Shown one piece after another: positions 24,472 through 34,125 of a stretch of DNA of 48,729 bases; positions within the stretch are counted from its first letter, which is position 1; the number at the start of each line of letters is the position of its first letter. The position numbers were made by a program, and so were the translations under genes. The notes below the pieces were generated by a model. The model did no database searches and was not told where the DNA came from. It was given only the letters and a program-made list of their open reading frames with translations. The stretch comes from CAZMXI01 sp964570205 (GTDB lineage Bacteria > Planctomycetota > Phycisphaerae > Tepidisphaerales > Tepidisphaeraceae). The stretch lies in the NCBI GenBank assembly GCA_964570205.1, contig CAZMXI010000008.1, positions 1 to 48,729 on the forward strand, read 5' to 3'.

Positions 24472-25587
24472 ATGCGAACATTCCTGGCTGCCCTGCTCAT
24501 CCTGCCTCTGCTCGCCGCCGCTTCGACGCCAGGCCTGCGCGTGGATGCCCAGGGCCAGCTATGCCGTGACGGCAAGCCCTATCGCGGCATCGGCGTCAAC
24601 TAGTTCGACTGCTTCAATCGCACCCTCAAGAATGCCGGCGATGCCTCATACGATGCCGGCTTCGCCGTCCTGGCAGAATATGGAGTTCCCTTCGTGCGGT
24701 TTGCGGCGTGCGCCTACTGGCCGGCGGAGATGAAGCTCTATCAGGCTGACAAGCCGGCCTATTTCAAGCTGCTCGACGGCGTGGTGCGGTCGGCCGAGAA
24801 ACACCACGTCGGGCTCATTCCCTCGCTGTTCTGGGCCCATCACACCGTGCCAGACCTGGTGGGCGAGAGCTGCGATCAATGGGGGAACGCCGACAGCAAG
24901 ACCCGTCAGTTCATGCGCACCTATGCCCGCGAGGTGGTGCTGCGCTATCGCGAGTCGCCGGCCATCTGGGCGTGGGAGTTCGGAAACGAGTACAACCTGG
25001 CGGCCGACCTGCCCAACGCCGCCCAGCATCGCCCGCCGGTGGTCGTCCGCTTAGGTACGCCGCCTTCCCGCACCAAGCGAGACGAGATGACCAGCGCCAT
25101 GGTCCGCGCCGCCCTGGCCGAGTTCGCGAAAGAAGTGCGCGGGCACGACCCGAGTCGGATGATCTGCTCCGGCAACGCCACCCCTCGCTCAAGCGCCTGG
25201 CACCAGCAGCACGAGCGATCATGGAAGAAGGACACGCCCGAGCAATTGGCGTGGGTCCTTCAGGCCGACAATCCCGACCCGATCGACTCGATCACGCTCC
25301 GGCTCTATCCAGGGGTGGACAATTTCGACCAGGCCCTCGCCGTCGTCGCGAAGGCGCGCAAACCCGTCTTCGTCGGCGAATTTGGGTCCCCGGAGCAGGA
25401 TCCACCCACGCGGCAGGCTTTCGAGCGCATGCTGAGCCGGATTGAGGCCGCGGCGATTCCGCTCGCCGCCGTGTGGGTGTTTGATTTCGCCGTGCAGGAG
25501 GAATGGTCGATCACCGCCACCAACACCCGTTCATATCAGCTCAACGCGATCCGCGATGCCAATCGCAGGCTTGCCGCCGGCAGGTGA
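24472..25587 (+). pseudogene. Secreted cellulase-family (GH5-like) glycosidase with in-frame TAG
   Basis: A frame of 371 sense codons starting at the ATG at 24472 encodes a signal peptide (RTFLAALLILPLLAAAS) and the GH5-like start LRVDAQGQLCRDGKPYRGIGVN. A TAG at 24601-24603 then interrupts it, and the same frame continues as FDCFNRTLKNAGDASYDAGF, IWAWEFGNEYNLAADLP (with the likely acid/base Glu) and PVFVGEFGSPEQD (with the likely nucleophile Glu). The TAG stands where related proteins usually have Tyr (GVNYFD). Many genes in this window end in TAG, so the codon is a real stop here. It is either a nonsense mutation or a sequencing error. An internal GTG at 24694 would give a truncated, signal-less product. 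Confidence 0.8.
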
Positions 25588-25598
25588 AGGGCGATGGC

Positions 25599-26969
25599 TC
25601 AGCGTGACAGCTTCGCCAGTTCCGCGTACAGCGATACGGCCGTCTTCGTTCCGCTGAACAAGGCATCGAGGTCGAACTTTTCATTGGGAGAGTGGATTCG
25701 GTCATCCGGGAGGCCAAAGCCCACAAGCAGAGTGTCCATCCCGAGGATGCGTTTGATATGGCCCACGACCGGAATCGAACCGCCCTCGCGCATGAAGACC
25801 GGATCACGCCCGAAGCCCGCCCTCATGGCGTTGCCCGCCAGTATCATGGCCGGGCTGTCCAGCGGAACCATGCTGGCCGGCGAGCCGCCATGCTGTGCGA
25901 ACTTGATGCGAATCCCCGCCGGGCAGTGATCGCACATCATCTTCTCGAACGCCGCCTGGATCTTCACGGGATCCTGCCGCGGCACCAGGCGCATGGAAAC
26001 CTTGGCGCTGGCCTGCGCGGGAATGATCGTCTTCGCTCCCTGGCCCTGATAGCCGCTGGTCAGGCCGTTGATGTCGCATGTGGGTCTGGCCCACTTCCGC
26101 TCGATGGCGGTATAGCCCGCCTCGCCCTGCAACCCATCAACACCGAGCTCCGCGGCGAACTCCCGCTCATCAAACGGCAGGCCTGCCCACGCCTGTCTTT
26201 CGGCCGGCGTCAGCGGCAGGACGTCATCATAAAATCCCGGAATCGTCACTCGGCCGTTCGCATCATGCAGCGACCCCAGCATCTCCGCCAGCACGTTGGC
26301 GGGGTTGGCCACAGCGCCGCCGTAAATGCCCGAATGCAGGTCATGCGAAGGACCGTTCAGGAAGACTTCCATGTAGACCAGCCCACGCAGCCCATACGTG
26401 ATGGCCGGCACGCCGCGGGCGAACTGCCCCGTGTCGCTGATGACGGCGATGTCGCCGGCCAGCTCATCCTTGTGCTGCTCCATAAACGCGGACAGGTGGT
26501 CCGAGCCGATCTCCTCTTCGCCCTCGATCAGGCAGATGAGATTCACCGGCAGGCCGCCCTGCTGCTGCCACGCCCGCACCGCCTCGACATGGGCCCAGAT
26601 CTGACCCTTGTCGTCGGCCGCCCCTCGGGCGCATATGGCTCCATTCCGGACGGTCGGATCGAATGGCGGGCTGGTCCACTGCTCCAACGGCTCCGGCGGC
26701 TGGACGTCATAGTGGCCATACAACAGCACCGTTGGCCGGCCGGCCTTCCGCTCCGTGCCGGCCATCACCACCGGATGCCCCGGCGTCGGCTCGACCTTCG
26801 CCCACAGGCCCAGTTCCCGAAACCGTTCCGCCAGCCAGTCCGCGCAACGCGCCACATCGCCCGCATGCGCGGGCTGGGCGCTCACGCTGGGGATGCGCAG
26901 GAACTGCACCAGCCCCGCGATGGATTGCTCACGCCGATCATCAATGAACTTGAACGCTTCCTGGAGCAT
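25599..26969 (-). CDS. M20 family dipeptidase
   Basis: A 456-residue metallopeptidase, probably cytoplasmic, that hydrolyses dipeptides or related amides with a dinuclear zinc site. The metal ligands are visible in LYGHYDVQPPE (His), RGAADDKGQ (Asp), EGEEEIGS (catalytic and metal Glu), ISDTGQ (Asp) and IHSPNEKFD (His). The lid/dimerisation domain includes NGPSHDLHSGIYGGAVANP and GYQGQGAKTIIPAQASAKVSMRLVPRQDP. The length is normal for the carboxypeptidase/dipeptidase branch. It is preceded by the small lipoprotein gene with 18 bp between them, so they are probably cotranscribed. It converges on the disrupted glycosidase gene. Confidence 0.92.
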   Translation of the reverse strand: MLQEAFKFIDDRREQSIAGLVQFLRIPSVSAQPAHAGDVARCADWLAERFRELGLWAKVEPTPGHPVVMAGTERKAGRPTVLLYGHYDVQPPEPLEQWTSPPFDPTVRNGAICARGAADDKGQIWAHVEAVRAWQQQGGLPVNLICLIEGEEEIGSDHLSAFMEQHKDELAGDIAVISDTGQFARGVPAITYGLRGLVYMEVFLNGPSHDLHSGIYGGAVANPANVLAEMLGSLHDANGRVTIPGFYDDVLPLTPAERQAWAGLPFDEREFAAELGVDGLQGEAGYTAIERKWARPTCDINGLTSGYQGQGAKTIIPAQASAKVSMRLVPRQDPVKIQAAFEKMMCDHCPAGIRIKFAQHGGSPASMVPLDSPAMILAGNAMRAGFGRDPVFMREGGSIPVVGHIKRILGMDTLLVGFGLPDDRIHSPNEKFDLDALFSGTKTAVSLYAELAKLSR

Positions 26970-26987
26970 CTGTGTGTACCTTCCGGA

Positions 26988-27401
26988 CTATCTGGACGCG
27001 GGTTCAGGACGGAACTTCGCCAGAGCCGCGCGCAGCTCAGCAACTTCCCCAAAGATGGGCTTCAGCTTTGGATCGGACAGGATTCGACTAAGGTTCTGCA
27101 CCAGCCTGGCGCGCTGCCGGTCGATCTGCGGGTCAAGCTCAGCCATCTTCTTCTGCTGCTCGGGCGTCGGCGGCGGCATGTTTTGCACGCGCTGGGCGAC
27201 CGAGGCAAGATCCCGGGTGATGTCGTCCAGCTTCGGAATCGCCTTCGATGCATCGGGGCCGGTCTTCACGTCTTCCAAGGCGTCGTTAAGCCGCTCAATA
27301 GTGGCAATGTACTCTCTGGTCACCTTCTGATACCCATCGTCCGACTTGCAGGCGGACAGAACCAATAGGCAGCATATCCCGACGACAAACAATCTGATCA
27401 T
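26988..27401 (-). CDS. Small lipoprotein, hypothetical
   Basis: A 137-residue predicted lipoprotein. The signal peptide MIRLFVVGICCLLVLSAC has the lipobox LSAC, with the lipidated cysteine at residue 18. The mature part is highly charged and probably helical, partly coiled coil (TREYIATIERLNDALEDVKTG, QRVQNMPPPTPEQQKKMAEL, RQRARLVQNLSRIL). I do not recognise the family. The longer frame from 27494 was rejected because only the ATG at 27401 gives a signal peptide, with GGAG about 14 bp upstream. The M20 dipeptidase gene follows after 18 bp. Confidence 0.78.
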   Translation of the reverse strand: MIRLFVVGICCLLVLSACKSDDGYQKVTREYIATIERLNDALEDVKTGPDASKAIPKLDDITRDLASVAQRVQNMPPPTPEQQKKMAELDPQIDRQRARLVQNLSRILSDPKLKPIFGEVAELRAALAKFRPEPASR

Positions 27402-27425
27402 GAGCGTTGTTCTCCGAGGGGTCCG

Positions 27426-27431
27426 ATTGTA
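27426..27431 (-). promoter_or_regulatory. Candidate -10 element of the lipoprotein gene
   Basis: The minus strand reads TACAAT here, 24 bp before the ATG at 27401. The same hexamer stands before rpmH and before the ferredoxin gene. No convincing -35 is present. Confidence 0.22.
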
Positions 27432-27538
27432 CCGAGGTCTCCTCGACCGCGATACGGCCATTGAAGCCGACCGCAATGACCAGAGCCACCGCAAGAGGCA
27501 TTCTTGCGGGGGCCGTAGTCATTCATAGTACGACTCGA

Positions 27539-30500
27539 TCAGAAGTCCTCGACGTTGAGCGTCGTGCCATCCATCCAACCGGCAGCGATTTGGGTGGCGT
27601 TCTGGAAGGCCGCCCGCACATTGGTGCCCGCCCGCCAGGCAAACCCCGCCAAGGCGGTCTCGTTGCCCTGGGCCACGCGAACGCCGCCGGCTTGCTCATC
27701 GACGTAGAACAGCGAGGCCACGTTGTTGGCGCGATCGTAGACCATATCGCCGAGCAATCCCTGCACGCCATCGGCCGGCACTCGGGCCGTGGCCCATCTC
27801 TTCCCTCCCGGAGCAGTGAAAGCCGGATCGGTGTTCAGGACATCGAAGTAACCAGCCACCGGAAGGCCGCCGGCATTGTGGTCAAGGGCCACCCGGCCGG
27901 CGGCGGCAACCTGTTTCGCGACCAGCGGCCTGATCTTCCACGCTGTCTTGTAAGGCTCGGCATAACGGTACGATTTCTTCGAAGGGCTGAAGAAGGCAAT
28001 GCGCGGCGTGTCATCGGCCGAAATCGCCAGGCTCGGGTTGCGACCGGTGTCGCCGCGCGAATCAACGACCGCAACCTGCCAGGCGCCCTGCGCATCCGCC
28101 TGGGCCGCTTTCAGGTCCAGATTGGTCGCATCGAAGTACGCGATCATCGGCCGGCCATCCGCGAAGAACGCCAGCGAAGACTGGTTGCCCACATCGGCCG
28201 CATCGTCCACGGTGACGACCGACCACTCCATCCCGTCGAAAGCGGCGTACTTGAGCGCTCCATCCACCGTGTCGTAGTACGACATGGCCGGGTTCCCGTC
28301 GGGCGCGACGGCAAGGCTGATGTCGCTCAGGGCATGGCCGGAGTTGTCTACGACCGCGTCCGCGCCCCACGCCCCCGCCTCATCGCGCGTGGCCACCTTC
28401 AAGGCGTTGGCCGCAGTGTCGAAGAAGCCGACATGGAGCACGCCAGCCTCGCTGTAGGCCAGGTCATACGCACCCGTGTCGGCGAACTGCCGCGGCGCTG
28501 CGGCGATCGTAACCGGGCTGTCCGCGACGCCCAGGTTGTTATTGTCGTCAGCCTCCATGATCGCATCGCCGGAATCCAGGCGCGACATCACATGATACTG
28601 TGCTCCAACGGCCAAGCCGACCGGAATGGCGGCGCTGAAGATGCCACTGTGCGCGCCCACCGACCTGTCGGCAGAGATGTTGATGTTCTCGCTGCCCAGG
28701 AGCAGGTCATCTCCGTCGCCCCAGACGTCGTTGACCGACAGCCGATACTCGATTGTGAAGTTCTCGCCCAGGGGCATGTCGTGGACGATATAGGAGCGGC
28801 TGATCGCCAGCGTATCCGGGCTCTGCACGTTGTAGTGCGTTGGGGCAATCGACTGCCACGACAGCTCGGGCTGGGCCACGTGATACGATGGCGTCCTGAG
28901 CGTAAGCGTATAGGGCTGCTCGGTATTCTTCGCCAGCTTCGCGCCGGGCTTGATGAACAGAAGGATCGGCTCGGTCGTATTCGCCGGGATCTGGAAGACC
29001 GTGTCGCCGCTGGCATCCAGCGATCCCTTGCCCATGCTTTTGCCCTTGCTGTTATAGACCACCAACGATGGAGCCTTCACCATCGAGCTGGAGACCCGGA
29101 TCAGCCCATCGCCGTCATTGGTGACGCTGGACAGCGGCACGGTGAACCAATCACCCTTCGTCCCCACCGAAAGGCCCGTAAAGGGCACCGCAACGCCAGG
29201 CGTGATGTTCAGCGACGCCGGCGACTGCTTCGCCGTGTTGCCAGCCCAGTCGCCAACACTGGCCGCAGCGTCGGGAGCGGGCAGATCGATCGCCAGTTCA
29301 TAGCCACCCGAGTGGGCTGGGTCGTTGGTGCAAATCCGCAGATAATAAAGTCCCGCTTCTCGCCCGTTGAGACTGAAGGTCTCGGCCTGCCCGGTGGTGT
29401 CGATCAGGCCCAGGAGCTTGCCCGATCGATCGAAAAGCGCCAGGGCCGGGTCCAGCCCCTCTCCATCGCTCTGGATGGTGATGACTGATTGGGCGTTGCC
29501 CTTCGCGGGCATCTGGAACTGGAACCAGTCGACATCGGACGGCGAACCGATCTCAAGCTCTCCAAGATGCAACTGCCCGCCTGCGGTTGGGGACAACGCA
29601 AATGCCGTGGCGAGCGTGTCGTTGGGTTCTTCCCAATTGACCGGATTCGACTGAACCGCGCCGTGATCGCCCAGAGCCGACAGAAACCCATCCCACCCGG
29701 TCGCGGCCACGAAATCCGGCGCCAGCGACGCGTAGCCGTAGGCCGGTGTGGTAGTCAGCACCACGGCCAAGCCGTCGGCCCTGTAGCCGTTGTCGTAATT
29801 GGAATACACCGCGATCCGCAGCGCATCCAGAACACCCAGCGCTGCGTCGCGGATGCTCTGCGGCAGCAGCGCATCCCGGTTGACGGTCTTCATGAACCGG
29901 CCGAGATCCTTGCCGCCATCCATGAAAGCCGGCGCGCCATTCGCCGCAGCGATGAGGCGGGCCCAGTCCGCGGCGTCGGCGTCGGCCAGCGCCGCCTGAA
30001 CGAACTGTCCCATGGCCAAATTCAAGCCGTTCATTTCCACAAGGTCCAGAACCGACTGGTTCGTCTGGAAGCTCTTGCCGCCATCCTCGAACTCAGCAAA
30101 GGTGCGCTCCGCTGCCAGATACGCCATCTCGTCGGCGACTTGCGCGGTTGCGTACATCGACAGCGACTCCATGGCCTTGAGCCGGGCAGCCATCAGCCCA
30201 GCCGGGCTGAGGCCCTCGCTGGCCAGCATGTAGTCGGCGTAAGGCGACATCGCAGTGCCGATCTCGGCAAGCTGGTTCAGTCCCGTGTTGAACTCGACCA
30301 AGTCGAAATGCACGCCGCCGGCGGCCAGCGCGCCGGCGATCTCGGCCGGCTGTAGGCTGGCACCGCCACTGGTGTCATCCCACGCAGCGCCTCGGATGCC
30401 GCCGCCGGGACCGGAAATGTTCAGGAAATAGCGATCCGCCGGGAAGTGCGCCTTCGCCCAGTCAATGAAGCTCGTCAGCGTCGCCGCCGACCCCATGTTC

Positions 30501-33427
30501 ATCTCACCCAGGCTGGTCATCGGGCTGCCGATGATCCCCGACTTGCCATCCTTCACCAGCACGCCGCGCCGGGTGTCCGACCAGTCATCCTTGATGCCGT
30601 CGTTGCCGGGGGCGCGATCGAACAGGAACACAACATTGACGTCCGACGGCAGGTTCAGCGCCTCCATCTGGTCCAGCTCGCGATAGAACGAGCCGTCGAG
30701 GTAGTTGTCGCCGTCGACGTAGTACATCATGGTCCAGGAATCATCGCTCTGTGGAAGCTGCGGCGCCTGGAGCGTCAACGTGTAGTCGGGATTCGCCGCG
30801 CCGGCGATGCGTACATAATAAAGGTCGGCCGGCAGGCCCTCCAGCGAAACGACTTCCTGGTCGGTCTTGCCCCGCGACGAGGCAAGCAGCCCGCCGTCGC
30901 CGTCGTAGAGGTACAGGTCGAGATTGCCGGCGGCATTGGCGAAATCGATGAACACCCGATCCTTCACCGTTCCCACGTCGTCCGTGAAGAAGCAGAACCA
31001 GTCGTCATCCCCGGCCGCACTCATGTTCAGCTCGGTCAATTGAGCGGCGCCGCCGTAGATCTCGATCATCCGGGCATATTCCCAGGAATCGTTGTCTTCA
31101 TACGCGTCCGGCGCCAGAAGGAACGAGCCGCGGGATGTCTTCCATGTCCCTACGAAATCGCCGCCCGACCGGTAGTCACGGTCGCCGTCCAGGATATTGC
31201 CCGCACGATCGGTGAAATCGGTCCGGTCCTGGCCGCGCAGAGTGATCGTCCAGCTTTGGCTTTTCGTCGGCGGGATCGCCGGAGACCACACCATCTGATG
31301 CGCGCCGTTCACCCACTCGAAGTAGAACGTCCCGGCAACGGGCGTTTTGCCCGACATCACCGCCACGTCCATCGGGCCGATCGCGCGCTCGTTGATCTCC
31401 TCGCTGAACTCGATAATCACTGTGCCGTCCGGCCGGCCGTCGAAGCTCATCACGCGCGGCGGGCGGATGTCGTCCACGCCCACGCGCCAGCGATGAACAA
31501 AATCGCCGCCGGCGACGCTGTCGTTATCGCCGTCGAGCGCATTGCCGGCAAGGTCGGTGACGTAGGCGGAATCAATACGGATCGTCCAGTCCTGAAAGCC
31601 GGTCGCTGCGATATCCGGCGACCACACCAGCACGGTGTCATCCTCTTCCCACCAGACCTCGCCGGGCACTTCCTGCCCGGCGTCGTTGATCACCCATACA
31701 TCATGTGTCGGACTGGCCCAGCCGGCGTCCATCGCCTCGCTGAACTCGATGCGGATGCTGCCGTCACGAACCGGATCGCCGATCTCATCCACCAACACCG
31801 GAACGGCCGTGGGCGCCACCACGTCGTCGCTCGCGCCGACATTCCATGAAAAGGCCCACTCGTCATCCACGACAGTCCACGCCCCACCGGGTTCACCCGT
31901 GAGCACGTTGAACCCCAGGTCGGTGAAGTCGGTGCTGTCCTGCCCCATCAGGTGAATTGTCCAAGTATCGGCCTGATCAGGAAGGTAATCCGAATACCAG
32001 TACAGCACGTCGCCGTCGGCGTTCCATTCGATGAATCCGGTTACCTCGTCGCCATTAGAGTCCTCGACCCATACATCGTAGAAGTTGTCCACGTTGCGGG
32101 TGTCCATCGGTTCGCTGAACCAAACCTCGACGCTGCCGTTGGCGCGGCCGGTCTGGTCTATGATCGACGGCGATTCAACGTCTTCGATGGCAAGCACTTC
32201 CCACTCGGCGACGAAAGAACCTCCCGGCCGGCCATCGCCGTTGCCATCCAATGCGTTCCAGGCAAAATCCACAAAACCCGCCTGGTCACTCGACCAGAGC
32301 ACGATCGTCCAGACGTCGTCCACCGCCGGAAACAGGTCCGACAGCCATGTCATGCGATCAAAACCAAGGTCATCGAATTCAATAAAGCCCGGCACGAGCT
32401 GCCCCTGCGAATCATAGACGCGCACGTCAAAAAGCTCGTCAACCCGGTCCCAATCCATGGCCTCGCTGAAGGTGATCTCCGCGATGCCGTCGTCCGTGCC
32501 GAAGAAATCCACGACCGTCGGCGGCGTCGTGTCGGCCTGATTGCCGCCCGCATTCACCGCTGCCACAGCCCAAGTGCACTCGTAATCCCCGCCGGCCTGC
32601 CCGTTCCCATCGCCATCCAGAATGTTCCCCGCCATGTCCTTGACGAAGCTGTCATCGCCGCCGTTGATCCACAGCGTCCAGTTCTCCGCCCAGCGAGGCT
32701 CTTCATAGGAGGCCCACGTCAGCACAGTGTCGAGCTCCGACCATTCCAGATACCCCCCCACGATCTCGCCGTAGGCATCCGTGACCATCAGGTCGAAGCT
32801 TTCGATGATCAGGTCCGAGCGCATGGGCTCGCTGAACGTCAAGGTCGCCGTGCCGTCAGCGGTGCTCTGGATCTGCGAGACGACCGCGGGACCCGGAAGG
32901 TCGCCAGGGCCGCCGCCGTTATCCGGCAGAACGGACCATATCCGCACGCAGTCGCCTCCGGGCATGCCATCGCCGTCACCGTCCAACAGATTGCCACTGG
33001 TATCCTGAATCAACGATGTTTCCTGCCCGCTGAGCCACACCGTCCAGATGTCATCCAGGACCGGCACCGGCTCAGCGCCCGCCTCTGGGGTCCATGTCAG
33101 CACCGTCCCGCCAGGATTCCACGCAATGGTGCCCGGCACCAGATCGTCTGTGGAGTTGAACACGCGGACATCCACCCCGCTCGCGATCAGAGCTTGATGA
33201 TCAATCGTGTCGGAGAATTCGATCTCGACCACCCCCTGTTCATTCCCCGTCAGAGCGAGGACCTGCGGCGGATCGAAATCCACCACCAGCATCGTGCGGC
33301 TCTCCAGAACGTCCATGGAGGCGGCAAATCGCTTCACGATCCGTCCACCTCGGCTTTTCCACAAACCAACCGACTTCACCGCTCGATGTAAGGCCCGCTG
33401 CGCACGAAAGATCCGATCCAGAACCAT
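27539..33427 (-). CDS. Giant surface protein: Ig-like repeats, PPC domains, inactive clostripain-like domain
   Basis: A 1962-residue protein. The N-terminus has LESRTML at residues 41-47, which resembles the LEPR-XLL motif of planctomycete surface proteins, and no classic signal peptide. Six tandem repeats of about 115 residues follow, starting near 51, 177, 297, 413, 530 and 652. Each has IxFSExMD early and usually an acidic GNxLDGDxDGxxGGD motif late, which may bind calcium. A PPC-like domain lies near 773-890, a clostripain (C11)-like domain near 898-1250, further PPC-like domains near 1264-1510, a CARDB-like domain near 1518-1640, and about 50-residue propeller-type repeats from 1645 to the end. 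In the C11 domain the catalytic His is Ser1005 (NISGPG) and the catalytic Cys is Gly1049 (FNTGLN), so it is probably not a peptidase. GAGGAG precedes the ATG. Confidence 0.85.
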   Translation of the reverse strand: MVLDRIFRAQRALHRAVKSVGLWKSRGGRIVKRFAASMDVLESRTMLVVDFDPPQVLALTGNEQGVVEIEFSDTIDHQALIASGVDVRVFNSTDDLVPGTIAWNPGGTVLTWTPEAGAEPVPVLDDIWTVWLSGQETSLIQDTSGNLLDGDGDGMPGGDCVRIWSVLPDNGGGPGDLPGPAVVSQIQSTADGTATLTFSEPMRSDLIIESFDLMVTDAYGEIVGGYLEWSELDTVLTWASYEEPRWAENWTLWINGGDDSFVKDMAGNILDGDGNGQAGGDYECTWAVAAVNAGGNQADTTPPTVVDFFGTDDGIAEITFSEAMDWDRVDELFDVRVYDSQGQLVPGFIEFDDLGFDRMTWLSDLFPAVDDVWTIVLWSSDQAGFVDFAWNALDGNGDGRPGGSFVAEWEVLAIEDVESPSIIDQTGRANGSVEVWFSEPMDTRNVDNFYDVWVEDSNGDEVTGFIEWNADGDVLYWYSDYLPDQADTWTIHLMGQDSTDFTDLGFNVLTGEPGGAWTVVDDEWAFSWNVGASDDVVAPTAVPVLVDEIGDPVRDGSIRIEFSEAMDAGWASPTHDVWVINDAGQEVPGEVWWEEDDTVLVWSPDIAATGFQDWTIRIDSAYVTDLAGNALDGDNDSVAGGDFVHRWRVGVDDIRPPRVMSFDGRPDGTVIIEFSEEINERAIGPMDVAVMSGKTPVAGTFYFEWVNGAHQMVWSPAIPPTKSQSWTITLRGQDRTDFTDRAGNILDGDRDYRSGGDFVGTWKTSRGSFLLAPDAYEDNDSWEYARMIEIYGGAAQLTELNMSAAGDDDWFCFFTDDVGTVKDRVFIDFANAAGNLDLYLYDGDGGLLASSRGKTDQEVVSLEGLPADLYYVRIAGAANPDYTLTLQAPQLPQSDDSWTMMYYVDGDNYLDGSFYRELDQMEALNLPSDVNVVFLFDRAPGNDGIKDDWSDTRRGVLVKDGKSGIIGSPMTSLGEMNMGSAATLTSFIDWAKAHFPADRYFLNISGPGGGIRGAAWDDTSGGASLQPAEIAGALAAGGVHFDLVEFNTGLNQLAEIGTAMSPYADYMLASEGLSPAGLMAARLKAMESLSMYATAQVADEMAYLAAERTFAEFEDGGKSFQTNQSVLDLVEMNGLNLAMGQFVQAALADADAADWARLIAAANGAPAFMDGGKDLGRFMKTVNRDALLPQSIRDAALGVLDALRIAVYSNYDNGYRADGLAVVLTTTPAYGYASLAPDFVAATGWDGFLSALGDHGAVQSNPVNWEEPNDTLATAFALSPTAGGQLHLGELEIGSPSDVDWFQFQMPAKGNAQSVITIQSDGEGLDPALALFDRSGKLLGLIDTTGQAETFSLNGREAGLYYLRICTNDPAHSGGYELAIDLPAPDAAASVGDWAGNTAKQSPASLNITPGVAVPFTGLSVGTKGDWFTVPLSSVTNDGDGLIRVSSSMVKAPSLVVYNSKGKSMGKGSLDASGDTVFQIPANTTEPILLFIKPGAKLAKNTEQPYTLTLRTPSYHVAQPELSWQSIAPTHYNVQSPDTLAISRSYIVHDMPLGENFTIEYRLSVNDVWGDGDDLLLGSENINISADRSVGAHSGIFSAAIPVGLAVGAQYHVMSRLDSGDAIMEADDNNNLGVADSPVTIAAAPRQFADTGAYDLAYSEAGVLHVGFFDTAANALKVATRDEAGAWGADAVVDNSGHALSDISLAVAPDGNPAMSYYDTVDGALKYAAFDGMEWSVVTVDDAADVGNQSSLAFFADGRPMIAYFDATNLDLKAAQADAQGAWQVAVVDSRGDTGRNPSLAISADDTPRIAFFSPSKKSYRYAEPYKTAWKIRPLVAKQVAAAGRVALDHNAGGLPVAGYFDVLNTDPAFTAPGGKRWATARVPADGVQGLLGDMVYDRANNVASLFYVDEQAGGVRVAQGNETALAGFAWRAGTNVRAAFQNATQIAAGWMDGTTLNVEDF

Positions 33428-33727
33428 GTTGTCTCCTCAGAAAGCCGCCACCTCAGGCAATCCCCGCGATCCAGCCCGATAACTGACCTGATCATTCATC
33501 ATGACGCAAAGACGACAAGACCCGGCAAGGCTCTACCATAAGCGAGCCCAGCCGGTTCCTTCAAGCTGATCGGCACCGTGTTTGTCAAATTCCAACCACC
33601 TGCCGGTCCGGGAAAGTCGTGCCATCCCCGTCCCAAGAGACGGCATGTAAGTGCCGATCATTACCATATAATCGCCTCTTTCGCCCGCTTGAACTGGCAG
33701 CAGCGACCGCATAACCTTGTCCGTTGG
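33428..33727. other. 300-bp divergent intergenic region
   Basis: The region separates the giant surface protein gene from a small plus-strand secreted-protein gene. A TATAAT lies at 33667-33672. I see no RNA gene, terminator or protein gene in the rest. Confidence 0.5.
33667..33672 (+). promoter_or_regulatory. Consensus -10 TATAAT before the small secreted protein
   Basis: TATAAT stands 55 bp upstream of the ATG at 33728. The hexamer 17 bp further upstream (CATGTA) is a poor -35. Its position supports the downstream frame being a real gene. Confidence 0.45.
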
Positions 33728-34024
33728 ATGAACCGCGCCCGCCGACTGATCATGGTGACCATGGTGGTCTCGGCCCTTGCCGCCGACCGCCTTGCCGTCG
33801 CCGCGCCATCCGTCAGACCGCAGATTACGGAGAATGCCCGACGGTTTGCCAGTCGCCTGGTCGTCAGCCTCCGACGGATCGTCCCCGCCACCCTGCTGAG
33901 TATCGAACAGAACGGCCGACCCGCTGCGTTGGCCGTTGGGGCGGTCATCCCTGAGTCGCCATCGACAGTTCATCCGGTCGAGTTTTCGCCCTTCTATTTC
34001 CGGTTGCCGCCTCCGTTGGCATAG
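33728..34024 (+). CDS. Small secreted protein, hypothetical
   Basis: A 98-residue frame with an N-terminal signal peptide (RRLIMVTMVVSALAADRLAVA|AP). The mature part is short, partly basic (NARRFASRLVVSLRRIVP), and ends in a proline-rich tail. I do not recognise it. The frame opens at 33578, but the ATG at 33728 is the one that starts a signal peptide and follows TATAAT at a suitable distance. It ends about 100 bp before secA on the same strand. Being short and unmatched, it could still be a chance frame. Confidence 0.5.
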   Translation: MNRARRLIMVTMVVSALAADRLAVAAPSVRPQITENARRFASRLVVSLRRIVPATLLSIEQNGRPAALAVGAVIPESPSTVHPVEFSPFYFRLPPPLA

Positions 34025-34125
34025 GGATTCATCCTGCGGCGTAGACACGACACACGCCGATCGCTGTGCGCCGGTGCCGCCACAGCAGCGCTCTATTCGA
34101 AGACCACTGACAACGGAAAAGCTAT

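Noticed and set aside
24601..24603. TAG recoded as an amino acid
   Set aside because: TAG is the normal stop of several intact genes in the window, and no suppressor tRNA is visible here.
25692..27368. A 558-codon open frame opposite the M20 peptidase gene
   Set aside because: Antisense shadow; all M20 motifs are on the minus strand.
27407..29488. A 693-codon open frame on the plus strand opposite the giant surface protein
   Set aside because: Its protein is Arg/His-rich and low in hydrophobic residues, as expected of an antisense shadow, while the minus-strand frame has recognisable domains.
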